Below are positions 1 to 7,361 of a DNA stretch of 64,000 nt, piece after piece. The number at the start of each line of letters is the position of its first letter. Within the stretch, counting starts at the first letter, position 1. Location: the NCBI RefSeq assembly GCF_018130695.1, contig NZ_JAFCJX010000018.1, forward strand, positions 1 to 64,000. Reading direction: 5' to 3'. The notes under the pieces were generated by a model. That model did no database searches. It was not told the origin of the DNA and saw only the letters and a list, made by a program, of their open reading frames with translations. Origin of the DNA: Bradyrhizobium jicamae. GTDB taxonomy: Bacteria > Pseudomonadota > Alphaproteobacteria > Rhizobiales > Xanthobacteraceae. Both the position numbers and the translations under genes were made by a program.

Positions 1-332
1 AAAAGTGCGCGCACGAGCATACAGGTTCGGCGGAGGCATCCGGCCTTCCCTGCGCGATGGCGTTACGGCTTATACGTGCTCGCCCTGGTGAGACTCTGCT
101 TTTGTGCCACCATCATCCGCGATCGGCTTTGGACCTTTCGCGTGCTTGCCACCAGCATCGGGGCGGCAGGCCCACACGACTTCACCGTCCGCCTTGCGCG
201 CACACGCCTGTCGCACGCCCGGCGGCCACCGCATCGTCACCCACGTCCGTGGCGTTCGCGAGCGCCCCTCGTGTCGAGTGAGACGCGCCATTGTTAGCAT
301 AATCAGAAGTTCATGTAAAGAGAAATATTTTT
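1..332. other. Non-coding left edge, probably repeat-derived
   Basis: I see no convincing gene here. A minus-strand open frame covers about 70-396, but its start lies inside the degenerate GntR remnant at 333-475. Its translation (arginine-rich, with phrases such as ADGEVVW and RPDAGGK) resembles, from memory, non-genic repeat-derived frames scattered through Bradyrhizobium genomes. I infer decayed repeat DNA. Confidence 0.35.
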
Positions 333-475
333 GATTCCGGGGCTTGACACCATTCCGCAGATCGAAACTGATTTGCCCGTTGTGTCGCGTGGGCAACAGT
401 CTGCCGCGCTGCGGTGACTGATCACGTGCCTTGGAGCAGTCGGCGCATTCGGTTCACCCGAACGAGGGCCCGATG
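333..475 (-). pseudogene. Deletion remnant of a GntR gene 3' end
   Basis: Two blocks match the intact GntR gene further right and its 3' flank. Bases 333-420 align without gaps to 2441-2528 (75 of 88 identical by hand count), and 434-475 align to 2731-2772 (38 of 42). The roughly 200 bases lying between these two blocks in the intact copy are replaced here by 13 bases. The first block lies just past the intact gene's stop codon and the second falls inside its C-terminal domain. The region is therefore an internally deleted remnant of a second copy. No functional product is expected. Confidence 0.7.
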
Positions 476-485
476 CCGGAGGTCG

Positions 486-746
486 CTAGCCTGCCTGCTT
501 GCCAATGCGATGAAATTCGACGGTGCGGTTTTTCAGCGATACGGTGCGAGCTTCAAATCCGGCACTCAACCAGGCTCGAGTTTGCGCGTGCCCGACACTG
601 CAATTGTTTCCCCACCATGCCGTGAATTTATAGGCTGAGACGGGAAGGGGCTTTCCAAGGATGGCTTCGAGATCGGCGAACGAAAGCCGGATGCTCGCCC
701 CTTTGACGGTCTCCAGCCTCTGGCGCAATGGGTCGTAGACGGACAT
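486..746 (-). CDS. DUF7662-like small protein
   Basis: An 86-residue protein starting MSVYDPLRQRLE. It contains the phrases SFADLEAILGKPLP, AWWGN and AWLSAGF, which I recognise from memory as a small domain family (DUF7662) of unknown function in actinobacteria and proteobacteria. I chose the ATG at 746 over a GTG four codons upstream because family members start at MSVYDPL. There is no signal peptide or membrane segment. It stands alone between the GntR remnant and a dispersed repeat. The function is unknown; coding status is supported by the family resemblance. Confidence 0.65.
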   Translation of the reverse strand: MSVYDPLRQRLETVKGASIRLSFADLEAILGKPLPVSAYKFTAWWGNNCSVGHAQTRAWLSAGFEARTVSLKNRTVEFHRIGKQAG

Positions 747-794
747 CAACTGTCCCACTCTCAGTCTGTGCGCTTCGGGATAACAACCCGCTGG

Positions 795-925
795 CTAAAG
801 CGTGATGAGATTAGGTTGAATCGTCATCGCGCTTTGCCCTTTGTTTGAGCATGATCTCCGCGCAAGCGCCTTCGACGTTTGTCGCGAGGGAAAACCGCTT
901 CACACTTTTCCGGATCATGCTCTAG
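795..925. repeat. Dispersed repeat with GAGCATGATC inverted ends
   Basis: Bases 847-856 (GAGCATGATC) and 913-922 (GATCATGCTC) form a perfect 10-bp inverted repeat, with a GGGAAAACCG...CTTTTCCG core between them. The flank upstream (AAAGCGTGATGAGATTAGGTT) is part of the same element as I remember it from many rhizobial intergenic regions. Its right end touches the stop codon of the 63-aa ORF, so it may act as a transcription end or RNA structure. Confidence 0.6.
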
Positions 926-1113
926 GTAGGCCATCGAATAGGCGAGTATTGAAGCTTTCGCCTGTCCAGTTCCTCGCGCAGCTTTTCCGCCCGATCGCGA
1001 ACACTTGGGCTGGCTGTGAAGGGGTGTCTGTGACCTCGGTCAGCGTCGGCTTGACGACGGATGCTTTCGTAATAAAGCGTCAAGCTCTCATCCGAAATTC
1101 GTTCGAAACTCAT
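922..1113 (-). CDS. Small conserved hypothetical protein
   Basis: A 63-residue charged protein (MSFERISDESLTLYYESIR at the start, ending YSPIRWPT). The pattern of a SLTLYYESIR helix, then RAEKLREELDRR and a PIxWP tail matches small hypothetical proteins I recall from Bradyrhizobium. I chose the ATG at 1113 over the TTG two codons earlier because a GGAG lies 8-9 bases before it. There is no signal peptide. It follows the 37-aa membrane peptide on the same strand after a 61-base gap. The function is unknown. Confidence 0.6.
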   Translation of the reverse strand: MSFERISDESLTLYYESIRRQADADRGHRHPFTASPSVRDRAEKLREELDRRKLQYSPIRWPT

Positions 1114-1174
1114 ACACAAACTCCAATTCTCTTTTCGCCTCGAGCCCAGGGGCCAACGAGGGCCAACGCTCGTC

Positions 1175-1288
1175 TCAACGCTTCCTAAGCGTGCGCGAGA
1201 ATGCCCGCCTCAATCCAAATCGTAATGCCAGGACCAACAGGCCGAGAACGGCGGTCGTGATCAGTGCAATACTCAATGCTGTCTGCAT
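1175..1288 (-). CDS. 37-aa putative single-pass membrane peptide
   Basis: A short ORF, start ATG at 1288 and stop TGA at 1175-1177. It encodes MQTALSIALITTAVLGLLVL and then a basic tail ending RTLRKR. One hydrophobic helix covers about residues 4-23, with a strongly positive C-terminus, the usual inside-positive arrangement of small membrane proteins. It is much too ordered in hydrophobicity to be obvious noise, but no Shine-Dalgarno sequence is clear and the length allows chance. No family recognised. Confidence 0.45.
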   Translation of the reverse strand: MQTALSIALITTAVLGLLVLALRFGLRRAFSRTLRKR

Positions 1289-1678
1289 GGCGAAAATTCA
1301 TTGTTCTTGAAAACAAGCAAATGCTAGCCCGCGATCATTGCTGCTTCAACAAGGGATTGGATAATCCATCTGCGATAGCCCATTCGGGTTATGGCTCGAC
1401 GCGCAACGGTGTTTCTTCATCACCAACAGGCTAGCTAAGGAGCGACGCTGAAGGGCGCGGGCACCAGACTTATGTCGATGCACATTGCGCGTTCTGGACG
1501 AACCGAGATTGCAGCCTCAAGCAGCAGGCCATGGCCTCTATAAAGGCGCCTCGCTTGCGTCGAACTCGAGCTCTGCAGGGTCGTCGCGGTAATATTTGAT
1601 GCTCTCGTGAGATGGTGATGGTGCGCGGTTCTCGTGCGCTTTATGACATCACCCTCATCCGCGTAGCGAGGGCGGATC
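1289..1678. other. Gene-poor spacer
   Basis: This stretch between two small minus-strand genes holds no convincing intact ORF on either strand. The only coding-like signal is the broken small frame at 1538-1649, listed separately. No hairpin with a T-run was seen. Confidence 0.4.
1538..1649 (-). pseudogene. Possible frameshifted small acidic protein
   Basis: Reading leftward from about 1646, one frame gives AHENRAPSPSHESIKYYR and then DDPAELEFDASEAPL, ending in TAG at 1538-1540. The residue choice (charged, no rare runs) looks like a real small protein, yet the frame has no start codon. An ATG at 1649 after GGATGAGGGTG is out of frame by what would be a two-base deletion and hits a stop at once. 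Either a recently broken gene or chance. Confidence 0.25.
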
Positions 1679-2035
1679 TTAGCGCAGTTCCACCCTTGCG
1701 CGCCAAAGGGCGTCGAAAGTGTTTCGGTGAGTGAGCTCCGACGCCTCTGAGTCCATGGGATCGCCGGGCACTTCTGCGCGCGCGCTTGCGAGGTCTCGAT
1801 TGGATTGCGATCGCGCCGGAGCTGCAGCAGGCCACTCCAATGATGATTTCGAAAGCTTGGCCCTGCCTGCGTACCAGCATTTTCGTCCGTCGATCAGGCG
1901 CCAGGACCAATACTCGCGGGGATGTTGTGGCATCGCGGCGCTGCATGGTTGCTTCGCTTGCGCAGTTGGCGGGCCCGTCAACAGGAGCGTCGCGATGCAG
2001 GCGGCCAAAAGAACTGATGGAGGTTGCTTGGCCAT
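1679..2035 (-). CDS. Exported small hypothetical protein
   Basis: A 118-residue protein with a clear Sec signal peptide (residues 1-27: basic MAKQ start, hydrophobic VLLAACIATLLLTG, cleavage near AQA|KQ). The mature part begins with a motif containing two cysteines around YWSWRLIDGRKCWY, which I recognise from small secreted proteins of Bradyrhizobium. The C-terminal half is charged and low in order. It lies 7 bases after the 58-aa ORF on the same strand, so the two probably share a transcript. The function is unknown; the two cysteines suggest a periplasmic disulfide. Confidence 0.7.
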   Translation of the reverse strand: MAKQPPSVLLAACIATLLLTGPPTAQAKQPCSAAMPQHPREYWSWRLIDGRKCWYAGRAKLSKSSLEWPAAAPARSQSNRDLASARAEVPGDPMDSEASELTHRNTFDALWRARVELR

Positions 2036-2042
2036 CTGAGCA

Positions 2043-2219
2043 CTAAGGGCTACTTCGTTGCTGCAGTCGCGCTATGGCAACGACCAGATCGGGCCGCTCA
2101 AGAACCTCCACCAGCTTGTCGAGGATGCGCTCATTGTCGTGGGGGCGGGGCTGAAGGTATTCGTCCAGTATGCATTGGGCTTCGCTGATGGCGTGAATAG
2201 CCAATTGATGATCTGTCAT
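2043..2219 (-). CDS. 58-aa helical hypothetical protein
   Basis: A short gene, ATG at 2219 and TAG at 2043-2045. It begins MTDHQLAIHAISEAQCILDE and continues with an alternating acidic/hydrophobic pattern (ERILDKLVEVLERPDLVVAI) that reads as two or three amphipathic helices. The residue composition, the 7-base spacing to the next gene and the purine-rich AAGAAG before the start all support coding. No transmembrane segment or known domain. It may be cytosolic and co-transcribed with the exported protein downstream. Confidence 0.6.
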   Translation of the reverse strand: MTDHQLAIHAISEAQCILDEYLQPRPHDNERILDKLVEVLERPDLVVAIARLQQRSSP

Positions 2220-2228
2220 CGCTTCTTA

Positions 2229-2252
2229 CCTATTTAAATGCCTATTCAAATG
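2229..2252 (-). promoter_or_regulatory. Tandem 12-bp AT-rich repeat before a small operon
   Basis: CCTATTTAAATG (2229-2240) is followed directly by CCTATTCAAATG (2241-2252), differing at one base. The pair sits 10 bases upstream of the 58-aa gene on its coding strand, in otherwise GC-rich DNA. It may contain an AT-rich promoter element or a regulator's tandem binding site. Nothing in the sequence names the regulator. Confidence 0.3.
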
Positions 2253-2531
2253 CCGCGGTGGCGCGCTTAAGAAGGAGGGCCGATCAAGTCCTCATTTTGA
2301 CTTATCCCATCAAATTTTATTTCAGCATCGGGCCGGGGCGATCCATTGCTTCGGTTGTCGCGCTCAACGTGCAACTCGGCTGGGCGCTTCAGGCTACGCA
2401 GATACCGAAAACTGGGCTGAGGACCGTCAGGGGAACTTTTGATTCCGGGGCTTGGCACGATTCCGCAAATCGAAATCGTTCTGCCCGTCGTGTCGGGTGG
2501 GCAGCAGTGTGCCGCGCTGCGACGACTGCCA
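2253..2531. other. Spacer downstream of the GntR gene
   Basis: No supported gene. Bases 2441-2528 are the intact-locus partner of the repeat-like block at 333-420, lying just beyond the GntR stop codon. An AT-rich patch at about 2287-2325 may be part of a promoter for the leftward small operon. Confidence 0.35.
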
Positions 2532-3455
2532 TCACTTGCGCGTGCCGCCACGCATCTCCTCGCCCCGTTTCAGCACGACGGGCGACTTCCGGGCCAGCGC
2601 GCCGCTCAGGTGCCGGCGCATCAGGTCGGACGCGTCGGCCACTTTGCCGCTTTCGAGCAAAGAGAGGATCTGCAGATGCTCGGTGCACTGGACGTGAAGC
2701 CGCCGGCGATCGACCTTTGAACGGTATTCGAGCAGCCGGCGCATCCGGTTCACCTGAACGAGGGCCCGGTGAAAGAACATGTTGCCGGACAGCTTGATGA
2801 TTTCCTCGTGGAAGAGCGAACCGTTGTGCAGCAGGCGCTCGGCTGGGAGCGTCGCGATATCCGACGCGAGCATGCTTTCCTGGATGCGGCGTTGCTCGGC
2901 GAGCACCTGCCGATCGATCCGGAACGTGGGCTCGAGCATCGCCGACGGCTCGATCTGCATGCGAAATCGATAGATATGCTCGAACGCCTCGGCCGTCTTG
3001 GCCACAGGGAGAAAGCGCCAGCCATAGCCCGGCTTGCGTTCGGCCCAGCCTTCGCGAACGGCGCGCAACAAGACGTCGGTCAACTCGGCCTTGGTCAGAT
3101 CGTAGCGCTTGCGCAGGAACTGCTCCGTCACCTCGGACGGGATGCGGTCGGTCAACCAGTCGTCCGCAAGCGCCTCGTACTCGGGCGGTCCTCCCGCCAA
3201 TTCCGCCACATCGCTCCGTGGCTTTTTCGTGCGGCGCTCCGCGACCGCGCGCGCGAAGAAACCTCGGTTGAGGTGCTGCTCCAGAACGCGCTGGTCGGCC
3301 AGGACCATCATGGCCTCGCGGACCGGCGAACGCGAGACGCCAAACTGGTCGGCGAGGCGCTGGGTGCTGAGATGCTCGCCAACCGGGATGCGGCCGCTGC
3401 GGATCAATTCCTTGATCTCATCGGCGATACGAAGCGACAGGGGGCTTGCTGGCAT
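2532..3455 (-). CDS. GntR/FCD-like regulator with two winged helices
   Basis: A 307-residue regulator from the ATG at 3455 (MPASPLSLRIADEIKELI). Residues about 1-70 are a GntR winged helix (LADQFGVSRSPVREAMMVLA). Residues about 105-155 look like a second winged helix (LRKRYDLTKAELTDVLLRAVREGW, ending GYGWRFLP). The C-terminal half is an all-helical FCD-like ligand domain (FHEEIIKLSGNMFF, later EHLQILSLLESGK). This order matches the regulator at 30056-30958. An upstream in-frame ATG at 3503 gives a poor N-terminus. The effector is unknown. It points towards a gene-poor region, so its target is not evident. Confidence 0.85.
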   Translation of the reverse strand: MPASPLSLRIADEIKELIRSGRIPVGEHLSTQRLADQFGVSRSPVREAMMVLADQRVLEQHLNRGFFARAVAERRTKKPRSDVAELAGGPPEYEALADDWLTDRIPSEVTEQFLRKRYDLTKAELTDVLLRAVREGWAERKPGYGWRFLPVAKTAEAFEHIYRFRMQIEPSAMLEPTFRIDRQVLAEQRRIQESMLASDIATLPAERLLHNGSLFHEEIIKLSGNMFFHRALVQVNRMRRLLEYRSKVDRRRLHVQCTEHLQILSLLESGKVADASDLMRRHLSGALARKSPVVLKRGEEMRGGTRK

Positions 3456-3524
3456 GAGGCACCAAATCGGAAAGCTGACCAGACATGATGCATTAAGGTC
3501 CAAACGACAAGAGGACCGCCCGCC

Positions 3525-4058
3525 TCACCGGCACGCCGCCATCGGGCTCGCGACAAGACGATAGACATGCCCGTCCGGCAAGCGGCGGTGGGCGGTCTCG
3601 AGATAAGGGCCGCCGCCGACATACATGCCGCCGGTCATGCGCAGCAGGACCGTGCCACCGGCTTCGCGCTCGACCTTGTAGTTGCCGGCGTCGCAGAGGT
3701 CGGCCGTGCACTGCAGCAGCTCCCAGCGGCCACTGCTGTAGCGCTTCACCGCGCCTGGCTTGCCGGCATCCGCGAACGTCACGCTGACCGCGAGGTTGAT
3801 CATGCGCCCGCCATCGGCGCGGGGCGGCTGCTCTTCTTCATGTGCAAGTTGCGGATAGCTGCGTTCGAGGCGCACGGATGTCACCGGCACGGCGGGCTTG
3901 CGATAGGGCGCGACGCCGGCCGTGATCGGCGTGACCTCGGCGCCGACATAACAGCCTGCCGTCGCCGGCGGAAACAGCACATCGGTCTCGGCGCGCACCG
4001 CCGCGGCCGGCAGCGCCAGCATCGCGGCGACGACAAGCGTGGACGTCAGCGCCTTCAT
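3525..4058 (-). CDS. Exported hypothetical protein, tandem copy B
   Basis: A 177-residue protein with a Sec signal peptide (MKALTSTLVVAAMLALPAAA, cleavage near VRA|ET). The mature domain has several cysteines (GCYVGAE, LLQCTADLCD) and ends in ACR. Its start overlaps the stop of the upstream exported protein by four bases (ATGA), so the two are translationally coupled. Both proteins end with a strand followed by a short P-x-x-ACR tail, suggesting ancient duplication. No enzyme motif is seen. It is probably periplasmic and disulfide-bonded. Function unknown. Confidence 0.7.
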   Translation of the reverse strand: MKALTSTLVVAAMLALPAAAVRAETDVLFPPATAGCYVGAEVTPITAGVAPYRKPAVPVTSVRLERSYPQLAHEEEQPPRADGGRMINLAVSVTFADAGKPGAVKRYSSGRWELLQCTADLCDAGNYKVEREAGGTVLLRMTGGMYVGGGPYLETAHRRLPDGHVYRLVASPMAACR

Positions 4059-4642
4059 CGGCAGGCTTCCTTCGGCGCTGCCGTCAGCGTGAAGCGGCGG
4101 TCGCCGTCTCCCGATTCCAGCAGGATCGGACCGCCCGGGCGAGCTTCGCAGGATTCATCGAGGTGGATGTAGTGGCCGATGAAGCGGCCGTCCTTGAGCG
4201 TGCCGCCGATCGAGACGTTGATCGCATCAGATCCGCCGCTGCCCAAATAGATCTCGCCCCCGGCGCAGGCCGGGGTCGTGCACACCAGCGCGCCTTCGTC
4301 GCTCTCGGCACATTCAAGCCGGGCGGAATGTTTGGCCGGATCGCCGCGCAGGCGCACGCGAAGCGTTGCCGAGATCACCGGGGTGCCGTCGAACTGCTCG
4401 AGCTTGCCCCATTTGCGTTCGGTCGCGACGTCCTGCGCGGTGCGTTCGATCATAATCGCGGCGACGCGTTGGTTGGGATGGCTCGCGAGCTCGGTGGCGT
4501 CGAAGATGCGGGCGTGACAGCTCGGCCGCCCGGACCGCAAGGCGTCGGCCAGCGCGCGTGTTTCCGCAGCGGACGTGGACGAAGGCATGGCAGCGACGAT
4601 GGCGAGCATCGCCAGCAGACGCCGTGCTTCAATGCTGCTCAT
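4055..4642 (-). CDS. Exported hypothetical protein, tandem copy A
   Basis: A 195-residue protein starting MSSIEARRLLAMLAIVAAMP, a signal peptide with likely cleavage after TSA. I chose the ATG at 4642, preceded by a GGGGA, over frames starting further upstream, which would bury the signal sequence. The mature part contains paired cysteines (LECAESDEGALVCTTPACAG), a glycine-rich SGGSDAINVSIGG stretch and a C-terminus ending P-K-E-ACR. It is first in a two-gene unit with the next exported protein and lies divergent from the TetR gene, whose candidate operator is between them. No family recognised. Confidence 0.65.
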   Translation of the reverse strand: MSSIEARRLLAMLAIVAAMPSSTSAAETRALADALRSGRPSCHARIFDATELASHPNQRVAAIMIERTAQDVATERKWGKLEQFDGTPVISATLRVRLRGDPAKHSARLECAESDEGALVCTTPACAGGEIYLGSGGSDAINVSIGGTLKDGRFIGHYIHLDESCEARPGGPILLESGDGDRRFTLTAAPKEACR

Positions 4643-4777
4643 CACGATGTCCCCGCGAGGCTGACTTGCGATGATCCTTTGTCGCGCGTGGCGAAGGGCG
4701 GGTTCATCGTGGGGCGGCACGGCTGCGCCATCCGGCGGCAGGGCAGCCTCAAATCTCATCTTGACGCGCCCGACCGT

Positions 4778-4797
4778 CATGTCAGACTTATGACATG
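4778..4797. promoter_or_regulatory. Candidate TetR operator (20-bp palindrome)
   Basis: CATGTCA (4778-4784), six bases, then TGACATG (4791-4797): a perfect inverted repeat with 7-bp arms. It overlaps the start codon of the TetR gene and lies in the divergent region with the exported-protein operon. Size and symmetry fit a TetR dimer site. Autoregulation is inferred. Confidence 0.5.
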
Positions 4798-5469
4798 AAG
4801 GCAGCAAGGCGACATGAAGGGGCGCGCGGCCCGAGCCTGCGCGACGAATATGCCGAGATGACGCGGCAGCGCATCGTCGCGGCCTTCGTGGAGACGCTGG
4901 AGGACGAGGAGGCCGACGACATCTCGATGGCCGCGGTGGCCAAGCGCGCCAAGGTCGCCGAACGCACCATCTATCGCCATTTCAAGACCCGCGCCGAGCT
5001 GTTCGCGGCCGCCGGCGAGTGGATCGAGGACAACGTCTTCAGCTACATCCCCTTCACCTCGCCAGACGAATTGCCCGACATCTACCGCGAACTGTGCAAG
5101 CGGTTCGACCAGCATCCGCATCTGGCGCGCGCCATCGCGATGACGCGGGCAGGCCGCAAGGTGCGCGCCGGCTTCCGGCGGAACCTGATTGCGCAGCATC
5201 GCAAGGCGATGGCGCCGCTGGTGCAGCATCTTCCGCCGAAGGAGGTCCGTCAGGCGGAGGCGCTGGCGTCCTATCTCAACAATGTGCTGGCCTGGAATGC
5301 GATGCGCGAGGACTTCGGCATGTCGAGCGCCGAGATCGCCGACGCGATCGAGTGGGCGCTCACGACACTCCTGAAGGATGTCCGCCAGCGCGATGCCGCT
5401 GCGGCGCGCAGCGGCAAGGCCGGCAAGCCGCCGCGCAAGCGAACCACGGCTGCGAAAGCGCCGGCGTAG
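4795..5469 (+). CDS. TetR family regulator of purine module
   Basis: A 224-residue protein with an N-terminal TetR helix-turn-helix (TRQRIVAAFVETLE, then ISMAAVAKRAKVAERTIYRH and FKTRAELF, residues about 22-70). The C-terminal half is all-helical, as usual for the ligand domain, and ends in a basic Ala/Lys tail (KPPRKRTTAAKAPA). The start at 4795 keeps the PSLRDEYAEMT segment that often precedes the domain; the ATG at 4858 is an alternative. It lies 13 bases before an adenine deaminase gene, so purine or nucleoside-related control is likely. A palindrome overlaps its start codon. Confidence 0.8.
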   Translation: MKAARRHEGARGPSLRDEYAEMTRQRIVAAFVETLEDEEADDISMAAVAKRAKVAERTIYRHFKTRAELFAAAGEWIEDNVFSYIPFTSPDELPDIYRELCKRFDQHPHLARAIAMTRAGRKVRAGFRRNLIAQHRKAMAPLVQHLPPKEVRQAEALASYLNNVLAWNAMREDFGMSSAEIADAIEWALTTLLKDVRQRDAAAARSGKAGKPPRKRTTAAKAPA

Positions 5470-5482
5470 AACGAGGCGAGCC

Positions 5483-7348
5483 ATGAATGCGATGCCAGAC
5501 GATCTCATGATCACCGCCGCCGATGAGGTTCGGATTCGCCAGGACCTGGTGCTGACCGCACTCGGCCGCCGTCCCGCCGACCGCAGCTTGCGGGTCGGCC
5601 GGCTGCTCGATGTGCACAGCCGCACCTGGAGCGAGGATCAGGAGATTGTGTTCAAGGGCCGGCGCATCGTCTGGGTCGGACCGGCGGGAAGCTATCCTGG
5701 CGAGGTGCGCGAGCGGGTGCACCGGCCGGATCTTTCGGCCGTGCCCGGTTTCGGCGAGGTGCACAAGCATATCGAAAGCTCGCATCTCACGCCGGAATGG
5801 GAAGCGGCGCTGGTGCTGCCGCATGGCAATACCTGGACCTGCGAGGCGAGCCACGAATTCTCCAACGTCAACGGCCCACGCAATCTCGAGTTCTGGTTCG
5901 AGGCGCGCCGTCGCGGCTCGCCGCTGAAGATCTTTCCGCAGCCGGGCTCCGCGGTGCCGCCGACGGCCTATGAATGGGGCGGCGGCTGGTTTGGCCATAA
6001 CGAGCAGGCCGGCTTCATGGCCGAGAGCCTGATGGTCACCGGGCTCGACGAGGTCATGGACTGGCCGGCGGTGTGGAATCCCGACAACCCCTCCTACCAG
6101 CGGCTCTGGGGCATGATCGAGGCGACGTTCGCGGCGCGCGGCGTCGTCGAAGGCCATGCCTCGGGCCTGCGCGACCTGCCCTCGATCAACGCCTTTGCCG
6201 CGGCGGGGCTCGCTTCCGACCACGAGGTGCAGACGCCGGAAGAGACCTGGGACAAGCTCACCCGCGGCCTGTTCGTCGAGCTGCGCGTCTACGCGATGGA
6301 CGAGATCGTCAAATGGCTGCTGGCGAAAGGCTTGCAGGACTGGTCGCAGATCGCCTTCACCACCGACGACCGCAGCGCCAGCCACACGCTCGAGCTCGGC
6401 GCCAGCGATCACAATGCGCGGGTCGCGATCGAGGCCGGCCTGTCGGCCGAGATCGCGATCCAGTGCCTCACCATCAATCCGGCGCGGCATATGCGGCTGA
6501 CACCGTTCGTCGGCAGTCTTGCGCCGGGCCGTTTCGGCGATGTCGTGCTGCTGTCTGACGTGGCGAATCTCACCATCGCGGAAGTCTGGGCAGACGGTGC
6601 GCAGGTGTCGGACGGCAAGCGCTATCTCGGCACGGTCCCGGAGATCGCATGGCCGGACTGGGCGACCAGGACGGTCAACATCAAGCGCACCATCACGCCG
6701 GAGGATTTCGCGCTCGCCGCCGAACCCGGGCGCGCCACGATGAAGGCCGCCGTGATCCGTCCGTTCCACTGGCATCCCGAGTTCTACACGCTCGATCTGC
6801 CGGTGCGCGACGGCGCCGTGCAGCGCGACGAGAGCGAGGCCATCACCAAGTTTGCGATCGTCGACCGCTTCTCCGGCGACGGGCGCGTCGCAAAGATGTT
6901 CTGGCGCGGCTGCGGGCCGCGGACGCCGGAGACGGCGGTGGCCTGCTCGGTGGCGCATGACAAGCACAACATCTGGGTGGTGGGCTCCTCCGATGCGGCG
7001 ATGGCCAAGGCGGTTAACGCGCTGGTCGCGCAGCAGGGCGGCTGGGCGCTGGTGCGCGAGGGCGAGCTCGCCGCCACCGTCCGCTTCGAGGTCGGCGGCC
7101 TGATGAGCTGCCGCTCCGCGCAGGCGCTCGATGCCGAGATGCAGGCGCTCTACGCAGAAGCTCGCAAGGTCGACTGGATGTACGAGCCGACGTTCCGGCC
7201 GCGCTGGTATCCGGGTTTCCCCGAACGGCTGATGTTCGCGACGCTGACCTGCGCGCCCTGGAGCTGGGTGCTGGTCGCGCCCTGCGAGCAGGCGCCGCTC
7301 GGCTTCATCAACGTGCAGACCGGCGAAGCGCATCCGGTGGTCTGGTGA
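5483..7348 (+). CDS. ade: Adenine deaminase family amidohydrolase
   Basis: A 621-residue cytosolic metal-dependent hydrolase that should convert adenine to hypoxanthine plus ammonia. Residues about 75-125 carry the barrel metal site (HKHIESS, then VLPHG and ASHEF), followed by GHASGLRD, FTTDDRSASHTLELG and INPARHMRLTPFVGSLAPG, all in the order found in Ade (COG1001). The usual GxIDxHxH is changed to GFGEVHKH, and the protein belongs to the longer, diverged Ade-like group, so another purine or related ring is possible. The start at ATG 5483 follows GAGGCGAG; an upstream frame is arginine-rich noise. It is followed after 13 bases by a purine permease. Confidence 0.85.
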   Translation: MNAMPDDLMITAADEVRIRQDLVLTALGRRPADRSLRVGRLLDVHSRTWSEDQEIVFKGRRIVWVGPAGSYPGEVRERVHRPDLSAVPGFGEVHKHIESSHLTPEWEAALVLPHGNTWTCEASHEFSNVNGPRNLEFWFEARRRGSPLKIFPQPGSAVPPTAYEWGGGWFGHNEQAGFMAESLMVTGLDEVMDWPAVWNPDNPSYQRLWGMIEATFAARGVVEGHASGLRDLPSINAFAAAGLASDHEVQTPEETWDKLTRGLFVELRVYAMDEIVKWLLAKGLQDWSQIAFTTDDRSASHTLELGASDHNARVAIEAGLSAEIAIQCLTINPARHMRLTPFVGSLAPGRFGDVVLLSDVANLTIAEVWADGAQVSDGKRYLGTVPEIAWPDWATRTVNIKRTITPEDFALAAEPGRATMKAAVIRPFHWHPEFYTLDLPVRDGAVQRDESEAITKFAIVDRFSGDGRVAKMFWRGCGPRTPETAVACSVAHDKHNIWVVGSSDAAMAKAVNALVAQQGGWALVREGELAATVRFEVGGLMSCRSAQALDAEMQALYAEARKVDWMYEPTFRPRWYPGFPERLMFATLTCAPWSWVLVAPCEQAPLGFINVQTGEAHPVVW

Positions 7349-7361
7349 GGGAGCGAGAGCG

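Noticed and set aside
70..396. Minus-strand 108-residue open frame
   Set aside because: Its start lies in the GntR remnant and its arginine-rich translation resembles repeat-derived frames; no ribosome site.
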